53,613 nucleotides of DNA from Nitrobacter sp. 62-13 (lineage in GTDB: Bacteria; Pseudomonadota; Alphaproteobacteria; Rhizobiales; Xanthobacteraceae): contig NZ_MKRN01000190.1 in assembly GCF_001896955.1 (NCBI RefSeq), forward strand, positions 1 to 53,613, read 5' to 3'. The notes under the pieces were generated by a model. The model was not told where the DNA came from. It searched no databases and saw only the letters and a list, made by a program, of their open reading frames with translations. The position numbers and the translations under genes were made by a program. Shown here piece by piece: positions 23,682 through 32,233 of this stretch (position 1 is the first letter of the stretch; every line of letters starts with the position of its first letter).

Positions 23682-25889
23682 CTAACGCGTCAGAACGATC
23701 GACACCTGAATGTGACCTCGCGTCCGCAATACCTCGAGCGACACATCTTCGTCATGACGGCGCAGGCGCAGATCGACGCTGGATTCGCCGAGATGCAGCC
23801 CGCGCAGGATCACCTCGTTCAGGAATGCCGGAAGCCGCGGGTTGCGCAGCCTGATCTCGTTCCTTGCGGCGTCGAACTCCAGACCCAGCGCCGCTTCCAG
23901 CAGCGTGAAGGGGGTGGCGCTTGCCCATGCCTGCGGCAAGCAGGCGACCGGATAGAGGGTGGGCCCGCGCCGCGGTTCACGCCGGAAGCCGCAGAACAGT
24001 TCCGGCAACCGACGCAGATCCATATAGGTGGCCGCGTCGAACAATCCCTTGAAGACCTGTTCGACCGAATGCTTGAGGCCGTATCGCGCAAGCCCGAGCG
24101 CGATCAGCGCGTTGTCGTGCGGCCAGATCGAACCGTTGTGATAGGACATCGGATTGTAACGCGCTTCCCCGCTGGCGACCGTGCGAATTCCCCATCCGGT
24201 GAAGAGCTGCGACCGCATCAGGTCGGCAGCGACCATCCGCGCCCGCTCTTCCCGGATCAATCCGGTAAACAGCAACTGTCCGGCGTTCGACGTCCGTATC
24301 TTGCAGGGCCGCTTCTTTCCGTCGAGCGCCAGCGCATAGGTGCGCAGATCCGGCAGCCAGAACGCCTCCTCGAACCGGGACGCCAGGCGTTCTGCGGCGC
24401 TCTCCAGTTCACGGGCGCGATCGGTCAGACCGAGCGCGCTCGCGCACCGCGCCGCCGACCGCTTGGCGGCAAAGACATAACCCTGAACCTCGGCCAGCGC
24501 GATATTGCCTTCCGCAAGCGTGCCGTCGGCATGGAAGATCGCGTCGAACGAATCCTTCCAGCCCTGGTTGGCGAGGCCTTGTTCAGACGCGCGCCGATAT
24601 TCGACGAAGCCGTCGCCGTCGGGATCGCCGGGCCCATCGATCCAGCTCAACGCGGCCTCGATCGCCGGCCATAGTCCTTCGAGGATCGACTCGTCGCCCG
24701 TGCGTTCGACGTAGAGTCCCGCCAGCAGCACGAACAGCGGCGTCGAATCGACGCTGCCGTAGTACCGCTCGAACGGCACCTCGCGCAGCGCGGCCATTTC
24801 TCCGCCGCGCATCTCGTGAAGGATCTTCCCCGGCTCCGCATCGGCGAGGGGATCGGCCACCTGGGCCTGGAACGCCGCGAGCCTGTTGAGAACGCCGCGT
24901 GCGATGCCGGGATCGATCCACAACATCTGTAACGCCGTTATCAGTCCGTCCCGCCCGAAGGTCGTCGAGTACCAGGGAATTCCGGCGTAGGGATAGCGGC
25001 CGTGCGGCGTCTGCGTCATCAGGATATTCAGATCGGCCATCGACTGGCACACGACCTCGTTGAAGATGTTGTTCGAAGTCTCGATATTCGTCGCGCCGGA
25101 CCAGGCACGCCGCATTTCGCGGCGATGCGCGAGCAACCCCCGATAGAACGGCGCGGGCACCTCCGTGGCCGGCTTGTTGCAGGACACGGTGAGAAATATT
25201 GCGGTGGTCCGCTGCGGCGGCAGATCGAGATGATAGATCGCGCTGTTGACGGACAGCCGCGTCGGGCGCGGCTCGAAATGCAGACGGGAGGTTCGAACGA
25301 TGTCGTCAAGACCGATATAGGACAGGACGACGGTTGACGGATCGGATAGCTCGCTGGCGCCGACGCCGCGGCGGGCCCGCCGCTCGCCGCGCACCTCGAA
25401 CAGATCCGCGAAATCGTTGTCGAACAGCAGGGAGAGATCAAAGCTCGCGGTCTGCTCGCCGTGGTTCTGGATGCCGATCCGCTGGTAAGCGGTGCCGCGC
25501 CAGAGAAAAACCGTGCGCACGATATGGATCGTGTCCTTGCGGAATACGATCCGGTCGCCGTCATAGATATCCGGATTGGTGAGATCGACCGTCAGGCCGG
25601 AATTGTCATTGCGCAGATTGGAGCCGAGCAGCAGCGGCTGCATGTCGTTGAGAACCATCTCAAGTCTGGCAAGATAGCGCGTGTCGGTATTGAACAGACC
25701 GTCGGGTCCGCCAGCGGACGCTCCGATGTCGCCGTGACTGTCGAGCACCACGAAGGTGTCGTCGTGCTTCAATGTGCGACGCGGGCGGGCCGACGGCCCG
25801 GTCATCGGAATATAGAACGGCGACTCTGTCACAAGACCATCGGGCGACGGCATGAGTGTGATTTGAGCCGTGGCTTCGATTGCCGTCAT
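23682..25889 (-). CDS. Amylo-alpha-1,6-glucosidase (glycogen-debranching-like)
   Basis: 735 residues. The N-terminal part (about residues 30-230: HDDTFVVLDSHGDIGASAGG, GLFNTDTRYLARLEM) matches the bacterial GDE N-terminal bis domain. The C-terminal half is an (alpha/alpha)6 glucosidase domain: GIPWYSTTFGRDGLITALQM, YGSVDSTPLFVLLAG, NQGWKDSFDA, YHNGSIWPHDNALIALGLAR. Probably hydrolyses alpha-1,6-linked or related glucosyl units in the cytoplasm. The start at 25889 has AGGGGT at proper spacing. An upstream ATG at 25955 would overlap the ABC exporter gene. Neighbours are a same-strand exporter and a divergent GT4 enzyme. Confidence 0.9.
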   Translation of the reverse strand: MTAIEATAQITLMPSPDGLVTESPFYIPMTGPSARPRRTLKHDDTFVVLDSHGDIGASAGGPDGLFNTDTRYLARLEMVLNDMQPLLLGSNLRNDNSGLTVDLTNPDIYDGDRIVFRKDTIHIVRTVFLWRGTAYQRIGIQNHGEQTASFDLSLLFDNDFADLFEVRGERRARRGVGASELSDPSTVVLSYIGLDDIVRTSRLHFEPRPTRLSVNSAIYHLDLPPQRTTAIFLTVSCNKPATEVPAPFYRGLLAHRREMRRAWSGATNIETSNNIFNEVVCQSMADLNILMTQTPHGRYPYAGIPWYSTTFGRDGLITALQMLWIDPGIARGVLNRLAAFQAQVADPLADAEPGKILHEMRGGEMAALREVPFERYYGSVDSTPLFVLLAGLYVERTGDESILEGLWPAIEAALSWIDGPGDPDGDGFVEYRRASEQGLANQGWKDSFDAIFHADGTLAEGNIALAEVQGYVFAAKRSAARCASALGLTDRARELESAAERLASRFEEAFWLPDLRTYALALDGKKRPCKIRTSNAGQLLFTGLIREERARMVAADLMRSQLFTGWGIRTVASGEARYNPMSYHNGSIWPHDNALIALGLARYGLKHSVEQVFKGLFDAATYMDLRRLPELFCGFRREPRRGPTLYPVACLPQAWASATPFTLLEAALGLEFDAARNEIRLRNPRLPAFLNEVILRGLHLGESSVDLRLRRHDEDVSLEVLRTRGHIQVSIVLTR

Positions 25890-25944
25890 TCTGACCCCTG
25901 CCGGATTCCCCATCGCGGCGCCGGACACCCGACACCGACAGTCT

Positions 25945-27708
25945 TCAGGCCGCATGAACCGACAGGCGGCTCATCTCCCTCGCGACGAGCTGCCGGTAGT
26001 GTCCGTCCTTGCGCATCAAGCGGCCGGGCTGGCCGTCTTCGATGATCTTTCCGTCCTTGAGCACGATCACGCGATCGAAATCACGCAACGTCGAAAGCCG
26101 GTGCGCAATCGCAATCACGGTGCGGCCCAGCATCAGGCGACCGAGCGCCTCGCGGATGGCTTCTTCGGATTCACTGTCCAACGCCGCGGTCGCCTCGTCA
26201 AGCAGCAGGATCGGCGCATCCTTGAGGAAGGCGCGCGCGATGGCGATGCGCTGACGCTGCCCGCCTGAGAGTTTCACGCCGCGATCGCCGACCATGGTCG
26301 CAAACCCTTCAGGAAGGTTCTCCACGAAATCGCAACGCGCTGCGATCGCCGCGCGCAGCACTTCGTCGTCGGTCGCCGTGGGGCGGCCATAACGGATGTT
26401 CTCGAGAATGGAGCGATGGAACAGGGAAATGTCCTGCGGCACCACGGAGATGGCAGAGCGCAGACTCTGCTGCGTGACACGCGAAATGTCCTGGCCGTCG
26501 ATCGTGATGCTGCCGCGCTCGGGATCGTAGAACCGCTGCAACAGGGCGAACAGCGTCGACTTGCCGCCGCCGGATTCGCCGACCAGCCCGACGCGCTGTC
26601 CGGGCTGAAGGCGGAGATTGAACCGCTCGAACACCGCCTGACTGCCGGGATAGCCAAACGTGACGGTGTTGAACGCGACGGACGCGCCATGTCCCTGCAG
26701 CGGCTCGGCTTCGGGATGATCGATCAATGCGTGGGGAACCAGCAGCGTCGCGACCGCTTCGGTCAGCCGCGCAACGTGCTGGGTGATGTCGACGAGGGCA
26801 ACCGCCAGATCGCGCGTCGCATGCAATATTGAGATGCCGAGCGTGCAGACCAGCACGACATCGCCTGTGGTGGCGCCGCCGCGCTGCCAGAGCGTGGTGG
26901 CCCATGCCAGCAGCGAAACGGTCAGCACGACAGTAATGGCGGCATGGGTGATCCTGAGTTTTTCGAGATAGCGAAGGCTTCGCCCGCGCGCGCTCAGCTC
27001 CCGTCCGACGGTCGTGTCGAAACGGTCATGCTCGTGATGGATCCCGCAGAACGCCCGGACCAGCGACAAATTGTTGACGACATCGACCATCTCGCCGTCA
27101 ACCGCCGCGGCCTTGTCGGCGAAATCGTCATGCAGGGGCTTTCCCGCCGCAGCCATTTTAAACATCGCGGCAATCATGACGACGGCTATGATCGTCAGCC
27201 CCGCCGCCATCGCCGGGCTGACGGTTCCGATCAACGCAATCGCGGCGACGGTCGCGATGCAGGGCGGCAATACGTTCCAGAACAGCATGTTTTCGACGGT
27301 ATACACAGCGTTCGATGTCGCGGTGATCCGGCTCGTCAGCATTCCCGGCATGCGGTCTGCAAAGTAGCTCGGCGCATGGCCGGTAAGATGCCGGAAAATA
27401 TCGCGGCGCAGGTCGCCGGTGACGCCGACGAAAGTGAAGCTCGCGACCCAGCCTGCGATTCGCCAGAGACAATTGTCGGCGGCGATCAGCGCGATGAGAA
27501 GGATCAATGCCAGCCACACCGCGCCGCTATGCGCAGGTCCGTATGCCAGCGCATCGACCAGCGATTTGACGCCGTATTGCGTTCCCACCGAACAGGCCAC
27601 CGCCGCCATGACGCAAAAAAGGATCGCGAGATGCGAAGCCGACCGCTGCCGGCAATAGCGCATCACGAAGGAGAAAGGCCGACCGGCATATCCCGATAAA
27701 TCGTTCAT
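25945..27708 (-). CDS. ABC exporter, fused membrane and ATPase domains
   Basis: 587 residues from ATG at 27708 (MNDLSGYAGRPFSFVMRYCR). Residues about 20-310 hold six membrane helices of an ABC type IV exporter (LAILFCVMAAVACSVGTQYG, VWLALILLIALIAADNCLW). Residues 340-570 form the ATPase: Walker A GESGGGKST, Q-loop VPQDISLFH, signature LSGGQRQRIAIARAF, Walker B ILLLDEATAALD, H-loop AIAHRLST. MsbA/LPS or multidrug-like half-transporter, working as a homodimer. There is no C39 peptidase domain, so it is not an obvious exporter for the double-glycine peptide at 10971. It lies upstream of the debranching enzyme gene by 55 bp. Confidence 0.92.
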   Translation of the reverse strand: MNDLSGYAGRPFSFVMRYCRQRSASHLAILFCVMAAVACSVGTQYGVKSLVDALAYGPAHSGAVWLALILLIALIAADNCLWRIAGWVASFTFVGVTGDLRRDIFRHLTGHAPSYFADRMPGMLTSRITATSNAVYTVENMLFWNVLPPCIATVAAIALIGTVSPAMAAGLTIIAVVMIAAMFKMAAAGKPLHDDFADKAAAVDGEMVDVVNNLSLVRAFCGIHHEHDRFDTTVGRELSARGRSLRYLEKLRITHAAITVVLTVSLLAWATTLWQRGGATTGDVVLVCTLGISILHATRDLAVALVDITQHVARLTEAVATLLVPHALIDHPEAEPLQGHGASVAFNTVTFGYPGSQAVFERFNLRLQPGQRVGLVGESGGGKSTLFALLQRFYDPERGSITIDGQDISRVTQQSLRSAISVVPQDISLFHRSILENIRYGRPTATDDEVLRAAIAARCDFVENLPEGFATMVGDRGVKLSGGQRQRIAIARAFLKDAPILLLDEATAALDSESEEAIREALGRLMLGRTVIAIAHRLSTLRDFDRVIVLKDGKIIEDGQPGRLMRKDGHYRQLVAREMSRLSVHAA

Positions 27709-27982
27709 GCGTTTCCACCGAGGCGCTTTCAAAAGTTGATCGGATGTGACGTCTCCTCGGATCCAGCTGCCCCACAAGACCCTCAGAAAAGCCGTCAATG
27801 CGCAGAAACTTCGTTGCATTGACCGCCTAGCCTATCTGAAAGGCTGTGATGGCATCAGCAAGACGACAATGTGGAAGAATGGAGGGAACTGCGCTGACGC
27901 GATTGCGTTCAAAACAGCGACGCTGGCGCTCTCAAGGGCTTTTTAATCTCATGAAAACGTAAATGTGACAGGAGGCGATTAG

Positions 27983-29050
27983 ATGCGCATTGCGCAGGTT
28001 GCTCCGTTGACGGAGGCTGTCCCGCCGAAACTGTATGGCGGCACTGAACGCGTGGTTCACTGGTTGACCGAGGAGCTCGTCGCCCTTGGTCACGACGTGA
28101 CCCTTTTCGCCAGCGGCGATTCTCAAACCTCAGCCCGGCTCGATGCGCCATGGCCGAAAGCCCTGCGGCTCGACGGCGCCGTGCGGGATCCGAACGCCCT
28201 TCATATGGTGATGTTGGAACGAGTGCGCCGAAAGTGCGATGACGAGGAATTCGATATCCTCCATTTCCACCTGGACTACTATCCCTTCTCGCTGTTTTCA
28301 CGGCAACCGACGCCGTTTCTCACAACACTTCATGGGCGGCTCGACCTTCCGGAGCACCAACCGGTATTCAACGCATTTTCATCGATTCCGGTGATTTCTA
28401 TTTCGAATGCGCAACGTCGTCCGGTCCCGCAGGCCCGCTGGCTGCGCACGATCCATCACGGACTTCCGAAGGACCTGCTGACGCCCCGGCCGATCACGCC
28501 GGGCTATCTTGCCGTCCTCGGGCGCATCGCTCCGGAAAAAGGCGTCGACCGCGCGATCAAGATCGCCATTCGCTGCGGCATCCCGCTCAAGATCGCCGCA
28601 AAGATCGACCGGGCCGATCAGGACTATTTCGATGAATTCATCCGCCCGATGATGGACCATCCGCTCGTGGACTATATCGGCGAGATCAGTGATCGCGAGA
28701 AACCGGATTTCCTCAGCGGCGCCGTCGGGCTGCTGCTGCCGATCAACTGGCCCGAACCGTTCGGGCTTGTCATGATCGAGGCCATGGCTTGCGGAACTCC
28801 CGTTATCGCCTACAATCGCGGCTCCGCTGCCGAAATCGTCGAAGACGGTCTGACCGGCTTCATCGTTGAGGACGAGACCGGCGCGGTCGCGGCCGTCGAC
28901 CGCCTGGCGACCCTCGATCGCAGAGCCGTCCGGGCCGAGTTCGAGGCGCGTTTTACGGCACGGCGCATGGCGCTGGACTACCTCGACGCCTATCATGATC
29001 TGATCGAGGCGGCGACGCCGAAGATCAAGCTGGTGAGCAGCGCCGAATAA
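27983..29050 (+). CDS. Glycosyltransferase family 4
   Basis: 355 residues of GT-B fold. The N-terminal acceptor domain opens MRIAQVAPLTEAVPPKLYGG, with the glycine-rich loop of GT4 enzymes. The donor domain shows LAVLGRIAPEKGVDRAIKIA and the E-x7-E motif in EPFGLVMIEAM, followed by GTPVIAYNRGSAAEIVEDG. Retaining transferase, probably making a glucoside, glycogen-related or surface glycan. ATG at 27983 has a strong AGGAGG site. Divergent from the exporter/debranching pair with a 274-bp shared promoter region, which suggests one carbohydrate module. Confidence 0.92.
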   Translation: MRIAQVAPLTEAVPPKLYGGTERVVHWLTEELVALGHDVTLFASGDSQTSARLDAPWPKALRLDGAVRDPNALHMVMLERVRRKCDDEEFDILHFHLDYYPFSLFSRQPTPFLTTLHGRLDLPEHQPVFNAFSSIPVISISNAQRRPVPQARWLRTIHHGLPKDLLTPRPITPGYLAVLGRIAPEKGVDRAIKIAIRCGIPLKIAAKIDRADQDYFDEFIRPMMDHPLVDYIGEISDREKPDFLSGAVGLLLPINWPEPFGLVMIEAMACGTPVIAYNRGSAAEIVEDGLTGFIVEDETGAVAAVDRLATLDRRAVRAEFEARFTARRMALDYLDAYHDLIEAATPKIKLVSSAE

Positions 29051-29170
29051 TTCGGCCGTTCATTTTGCCGGCCAGCGCGATGGTCTCGACCAAGTCCAGC
29101 GCTGCCGGCGGCCGCCCGCCGCTTTGAGAGTTCGTCACGTCCGTCGAGCAGGAGGCAAAGGAGACACGAG

Positions 29171-29407
29171 ATGCGCAATTTGATCGGCGCGGCTTTATTG
29201 ACCGCTTTCGTCCTGACGATCGCCGCTGCGGCTTCGCCCGCATCAGCCTATGACTACAGATACTGCCTGCAAGGCAGGGAATGGGGTTATCCCGGAAACT
29301 GCCAGTTCTCGACCTATCGGCAGTGCATGGCCACGGCGTCGGGAACCTACGCCCATTGCGGCATCAACCCGCGCGTCGCTTTTCGCGAACGGGGACGGTA
29401 CAGGTAA
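29171..29407 (+). CDS. DUF3551-type small exported protein
   Basis: 78 residues. Signal peptide MRNLIGAALLTAFVLTIAAA with ASA cleavage near residue 26. The mature part carries the DUF3551 pattern: YDYRYCLQGREWGYPGNCQF, then STYRQCMATASGTYAHCGIN, four cysteines likely in two disulphides. The family is frequent in Bradyrhizobium and relatives, often in many copies, with no known function. AAAGGAG lies at ideal distance upstream. Confidence 0.85.
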   Translation: MRNLIGAALLTAFVLTIAAAASPASAYDYRYCLQGREWGYPGNCQFSTYRQCMATASGTYAHCGINPRVAFRERGRYR

Positions 29408-29466
29408 AGGCGAACGGTCCTGGGATAGGGCGGCCGATCAGCGTGCTTCCATCAAGACGGAACGCT

Positions 29467-30114
29467 TCAGCTGCGTTCATCTTTGCCTGAAGGCGAGCCG
29501 AACAAGGCCCTTTTGATATCCTGCATCCCGGTTGAGATTCGCGACCAGCCGCAGGCCGAGAAAAGTTCCTTTTCGCAGCGAGGCGTTATCATCTTGGGGC
29601 GCGGCCGCGGAAGCACCGCTACGCGCTTTTCAGCCGTTTTCGGCGCCGCCGCAGTCCTGACGCTGCCGGAAGGCGCCATAAGATCGGCACGGGGGCTGGC
29701 AGGAACTGCGGTCGGGATAGGGGTCTGCTCGATCTGCTGCTGCTTCCGAAAAAATGCCGCCGCGATGATGCTGCGCCGCTGATCTTTGAGATAGGCAGCA
29801 TATTGCTCGTCGATATACTTCTGCTCGTCCGCGGTCGGGTTCGGTCCCGCGATATCGAAATGCCGGTTCTGCATGAAGTCGAAATAGGTGTAGCCGCCGC
29901 CAGGCTTGCGCCGACCGGCAAATTGAGCCTCGCACGCCGTCAGCCGCTTGTCCTTGTCCTCCGGCGACACCGCATTCTTTTGTGCGCTCGCAGCGCATTC
30001 CTCGAAGTCAGAGGGCGCGCGCGACCACCAGCCCGCATCCGCACGCGCCGAGACCAGCACCAGCGCGCCGCAAGCCATTGCAAAACCGGCCAGAAGTCTT
30101 CTCGCGCCAGCCAC
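29467..30114 (-). CDS. Exported protein of unknown function, bradyrhizobial type
   Basis: 215 residues. The signal peptide (RLLAGFAMACGALVLVSARA, cleavage near ADA) is followed by WWSRAPSDFEECAASAQKNA and a conserved-looking segment FAGRRKPGGGYTYFDFMQNR. A charged helix (EQKYIDEQYAAYLKDQRRSI) and an Ala/Pro-rich tail ending in basic residues follow. No enzymatic motif is seen. The start is uncertain: GTG at 30114 is preferred by spacing to GAGG. TTG at 30120 is in frame two codons earlier. Convergent with the DUF3551 gene. Confidence 0.7.
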   Translation of the reverse strand: MAGARRLLAGFAMACGALVLVSARADAGWWSRAPSDFEECAASAQKNAVSPEDKDKRLTACEAQFAGRRKPGGGYTYFDFMQNRHFDIAGPNPTADEQKYIDEQYAAYLKDQRRSIIAAAFFRKQQQIEQTPIPTAVPASPRADLMAPSGSVRTAAAPKTAEKRVAVLPRPRPKMITPRCEKELFSACGWSRISTGMQDIKRALFGSPSGKDERS

Positions 30115-30274
30115 CGCCAACAGCCTCGTCCAACCCTATTCGGATTGAACGATTCTCGGGAAATCTCGACGCTTTGTCACTCCCCCATCGGGGTTTATCC
30201 CGCGTTTGCTTTTGACGATTCCATTCGCAAGCGGCGGCTCGAACCATCTATCGCCACATCCGAGCGAAGCAGCA

Positions 30275-30646
30275 TCAGACCAGGGCCAGCTTGCGGTCGA
30301 TGACAAGCAGGACGCGGTCGAGTTCGTGACCGCGCCGCAGGATCAGCCCGCTGGCCGAAATCACGCTATAGGCCCCCTGCTTGCGCGTCAGGCGCGGGTC
30401 CTTCTCGATGCGGTAGATGGGAACTTCGGAGGCGCGGCGGAAGATCGAAAACACCGCACGGTCCTTGAGGAAATCGATCGCGTAATCACGCCATTCGCCG
30501 TCGGCAACCATGCGTCCATAAAGATTGAGGATGCGATTGAGTTCGAGACGATTGAACGTCACCCGGCCCGGAATGGGAAGCACGGCAGGACTGCGTTCTG
30601 CCGTGCGGCTGTCGCTTGGATCATCGTCGTCCGATAGCGAACTCAT
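30275..30646 (-). CDS. DUF2794 family protein
   Basis: 123 residues, soluble. The family core is visible: VTFNRLELNRILNLYGRMVA, GEWRDYAIDFLKDRAVFSIF, RRASEVPIYRIEKDPRL, with the ending HELDRVLLVIDRKLALV. DUF2794 is restricted to alphaproteobacteria and has no assigned function. AGGAGGC precedes the ATG at 30646. Confidence 0.85.
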   Translation of the reverse strand: MSSLSDDDDPSDSRTAERSPAVLPIPGRVTFNRLELNRILNLYGRMVADGEWRDYAIDFLKDRAVFSIFRRASEVPIYRIEKDPRLTRKQGAYSVISASGLILRRGHELDRVLLVIDRKLALV

Positions 30647-31140
30647 CGGCGCCTCCTGTCACGATCAAGCACATGATCGCGCCGGAGAGGCTCCGCCGCA
30701 AGGGGCCTTCGTCGGATGTCTTAACAGACCCTGTAGGTACCCGTTTCACGAACTGCGTCAGAACGCCGCTAACAAGCATCACCACGAGATCAAAAATCAT
30801 AATGCAGCCCAATTTCCGTCAAGCAACCGCCCCGCTGGATTGCGACAAGAATTGCTCTGCGATGGCCCGATTCTTTCGGCACCCGGATCCTCAGCCCCCA
30901 GCCCCCCGGGGCCGTCAGGATCGGGCCCCTTCGCAGGAACTTCAGGATTGGACGGCTTGGGACCGGCGGAAGCTGGTCCTTTTTCTTTTGCGAAGTCGTT
31001 TGTCTTTTGCAAGCCGTTCGTCTTTGGAAAGTGGGCTTAGGCTGATGCCAGATTGTAGACGTTCGAAAGTGTTGCCTCGATGCGAACCGGCGCACCGATC
31101 GGCATGGGCATCCGGACGAACGCACCTGAAAACCGAGTTG
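30647..31140. other. Intergenic region with low-complexity Gly/Pro-type DNA
   Basis: Within the 636-bp gap 30647-31282, before the repeat at 31141. Overlapping frames on both strands are open between about 30790 and 31040 and translate to Pro/Gly/Ser-rich sequence. The minus-strand version (TTG at 31012, 71 residues, AKEKGPASAGPKPSNPEVPA) is the more protein-like, but I see no convincing ribosome site. A small gene here cannot be excluded. The part next to 30646 should hold the DUF2794 promoter. Confidence 0.4.
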
Positions 31141-31264
31141 GAGCCCTTCCGCTTCTGATGGAATCAGAAGCGAGGCTCCATGATTTTGTTTGACGCGTTT
31201 TCTTCCCGCCCAGCGGTTTCCATCCTCGGCCCAAGTCCGAGGATGCTTCGCTCGAAAACGCTCT
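31141..31264 (+). repeat. Palindromic repeat family 1, most complete copy D
   Basis: Blocks in order: GGAGCCCTTCCGCTTCTGAT, GGAATCAGAAGCGAGGCTCC (the two pair as a hairpin), TTTGACGCGTTTTCTTCCCG, CGGTTTCCATCCTCGGCCCA, GTCCGAGGATGCTTCGCTCG, AAAACGCT. The middle CCTCGG/CCGAGG pair makes a second small stem. It lies just downstream of the DUF1223 gene stop. Confidence 0.8.
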
Positions 31265-31282
31265 CATGCAAAGAATTTTGAG

Positions 31283-32056
31283 TCAGTGAAGCGGGGTGTA
31301 GGCCGCACCGAGCATCGGACCGGGCCTGTCACGATTGCCGTCCTGAACATAGACCACCGCTGCATCGACGCCATCGCGCGCGATATTCTCGATCGGCACT
31401 GCCCAGGTGCCGGCCTTGCCGGTCCAGTCACCGACCTTGAGCCAGCTTCGCACGACGTTGTGGTAGGTCACTTCGCGGCCGCCGTTCTCACCGCGCCCGA
31501 TCGCAATCGGCACCGCTTTCGCGATCGCACATATCCAGATTTCACCGTGATCGGAAGGATGGTTGGCCTTGGCGGACGCCACCGACACATTGAGCTGCTT
31601 GCCCGCCACGGCCATCGAAACCGGCACGGACATCACCTCTTCGTTTTTCCGCGTATCGCGGACCGCACTGTCGATGGCCGCCCGATCGTTGCCGATCACA
31701 TGGGCCGATCCGTTGACGATCACCTGCGGCGTGTAGACGTCGCGATCGCCACGCACCAGCGAATAGGCCTTCTGGCGTGCAGTGAAGCGATTGTCGGCTA
31801 GCGTATCCTTCCAGCCGAGATAGTCCCAGTAATCGATCGGCATGCTCAGGGCGACGATCGAGGGATCCTTGGAAAGATCGCCAAGGATCTTGTCGGCGGC
31901 CGGGCACGACGAGCAGCCTTGCGACGTGAACAGTTCGACGACGGCGCGCGGATCCGCCAGAGCGGGACGAACGACCGCAACGGACGCGCAAACGCCAAGC
32001 GCGCAAACGCCGAACAGCCGAAACAAACGATCGCGCGACAGACAGCCTTGAAACAT
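31283..32056 (-). CDS. DUF1223 family exported thioredoxin-like protein
   Basis: 257 residues. The signal region (RLFRLFGVCALGVCASVAVV, cleavage after ALA) precedes VVELFTSQGCSSCPAADKIL, where CSSC matches a thioredoxin-type CxxC. WDYLGWKDTLADNRFTARQK, YTPQVIVNGSAHVIGND and WICAIAKAVPIAIGRGENGG are typical of DUF1223. Probably a periplasmic redox or oxidoreductase-like protein. The exact role is unknown. Start ATG at 32056 is used. GTG at 32068 in frame is possible. Confidence 0.87.
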   Translation of the reverse strand: MFQGCLSRDRLFRLFGVCALGVCASVAVVRPALADPRAVVELFTSQGCSSCPAADKILGDLSKDPSIVALSMPIDYWDYLGWKDTLADNRFTARQKAYSLVRGDRDVYTPQVIVNGSAHVIGNDRAAIDSAVRDTRKNEEVMSVPVSMAVAGKQLNVSVASAKANHPSDHGEIWICAIAKAVPIAIGRGENGGREVTYHNVVRSWLKVGDWTGKAGTWAVPIENIARDGVDAAVVYVQDGNRDRPGPMLGAAYTPLH

Positions 32057-32233
32057 CACCGAGGCCACACCGAAACCGCGGCACGACGTGTGCCTGCGTT
32101 ATGAAGGGAAGCACGCCCCCGACCGCGAGAGGCCAGTGTTTTCATAAGCTGCCTTTCGCTCACTCGCCACTCAATTCGCGGTGAGGCCATCGCCGCCGGA
32201 TTGAGGCGCGAATGCCGTAATCGGACCACGAGA

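Noticed and set aside
25890-25955. Longer start for the debranching enzyme
   Set aside because: It would overlap the exporter gene, and AGGGGT before the ATG at 25889 is the better site.
25945-27708. ABC exporter as the secretion system for the double-glycine peptide
   Set aside because: It has no C39 peptidase domain and lies 15 kb away beside carbohydrate genes.
30797-31012. 71-codon minus-strand Gly/Pro-rich frame starting with TTG
   Set aside because: No ribosome site, and low-complexity sequence that is open on both strands. Kept only as a note in the intergenic entry.
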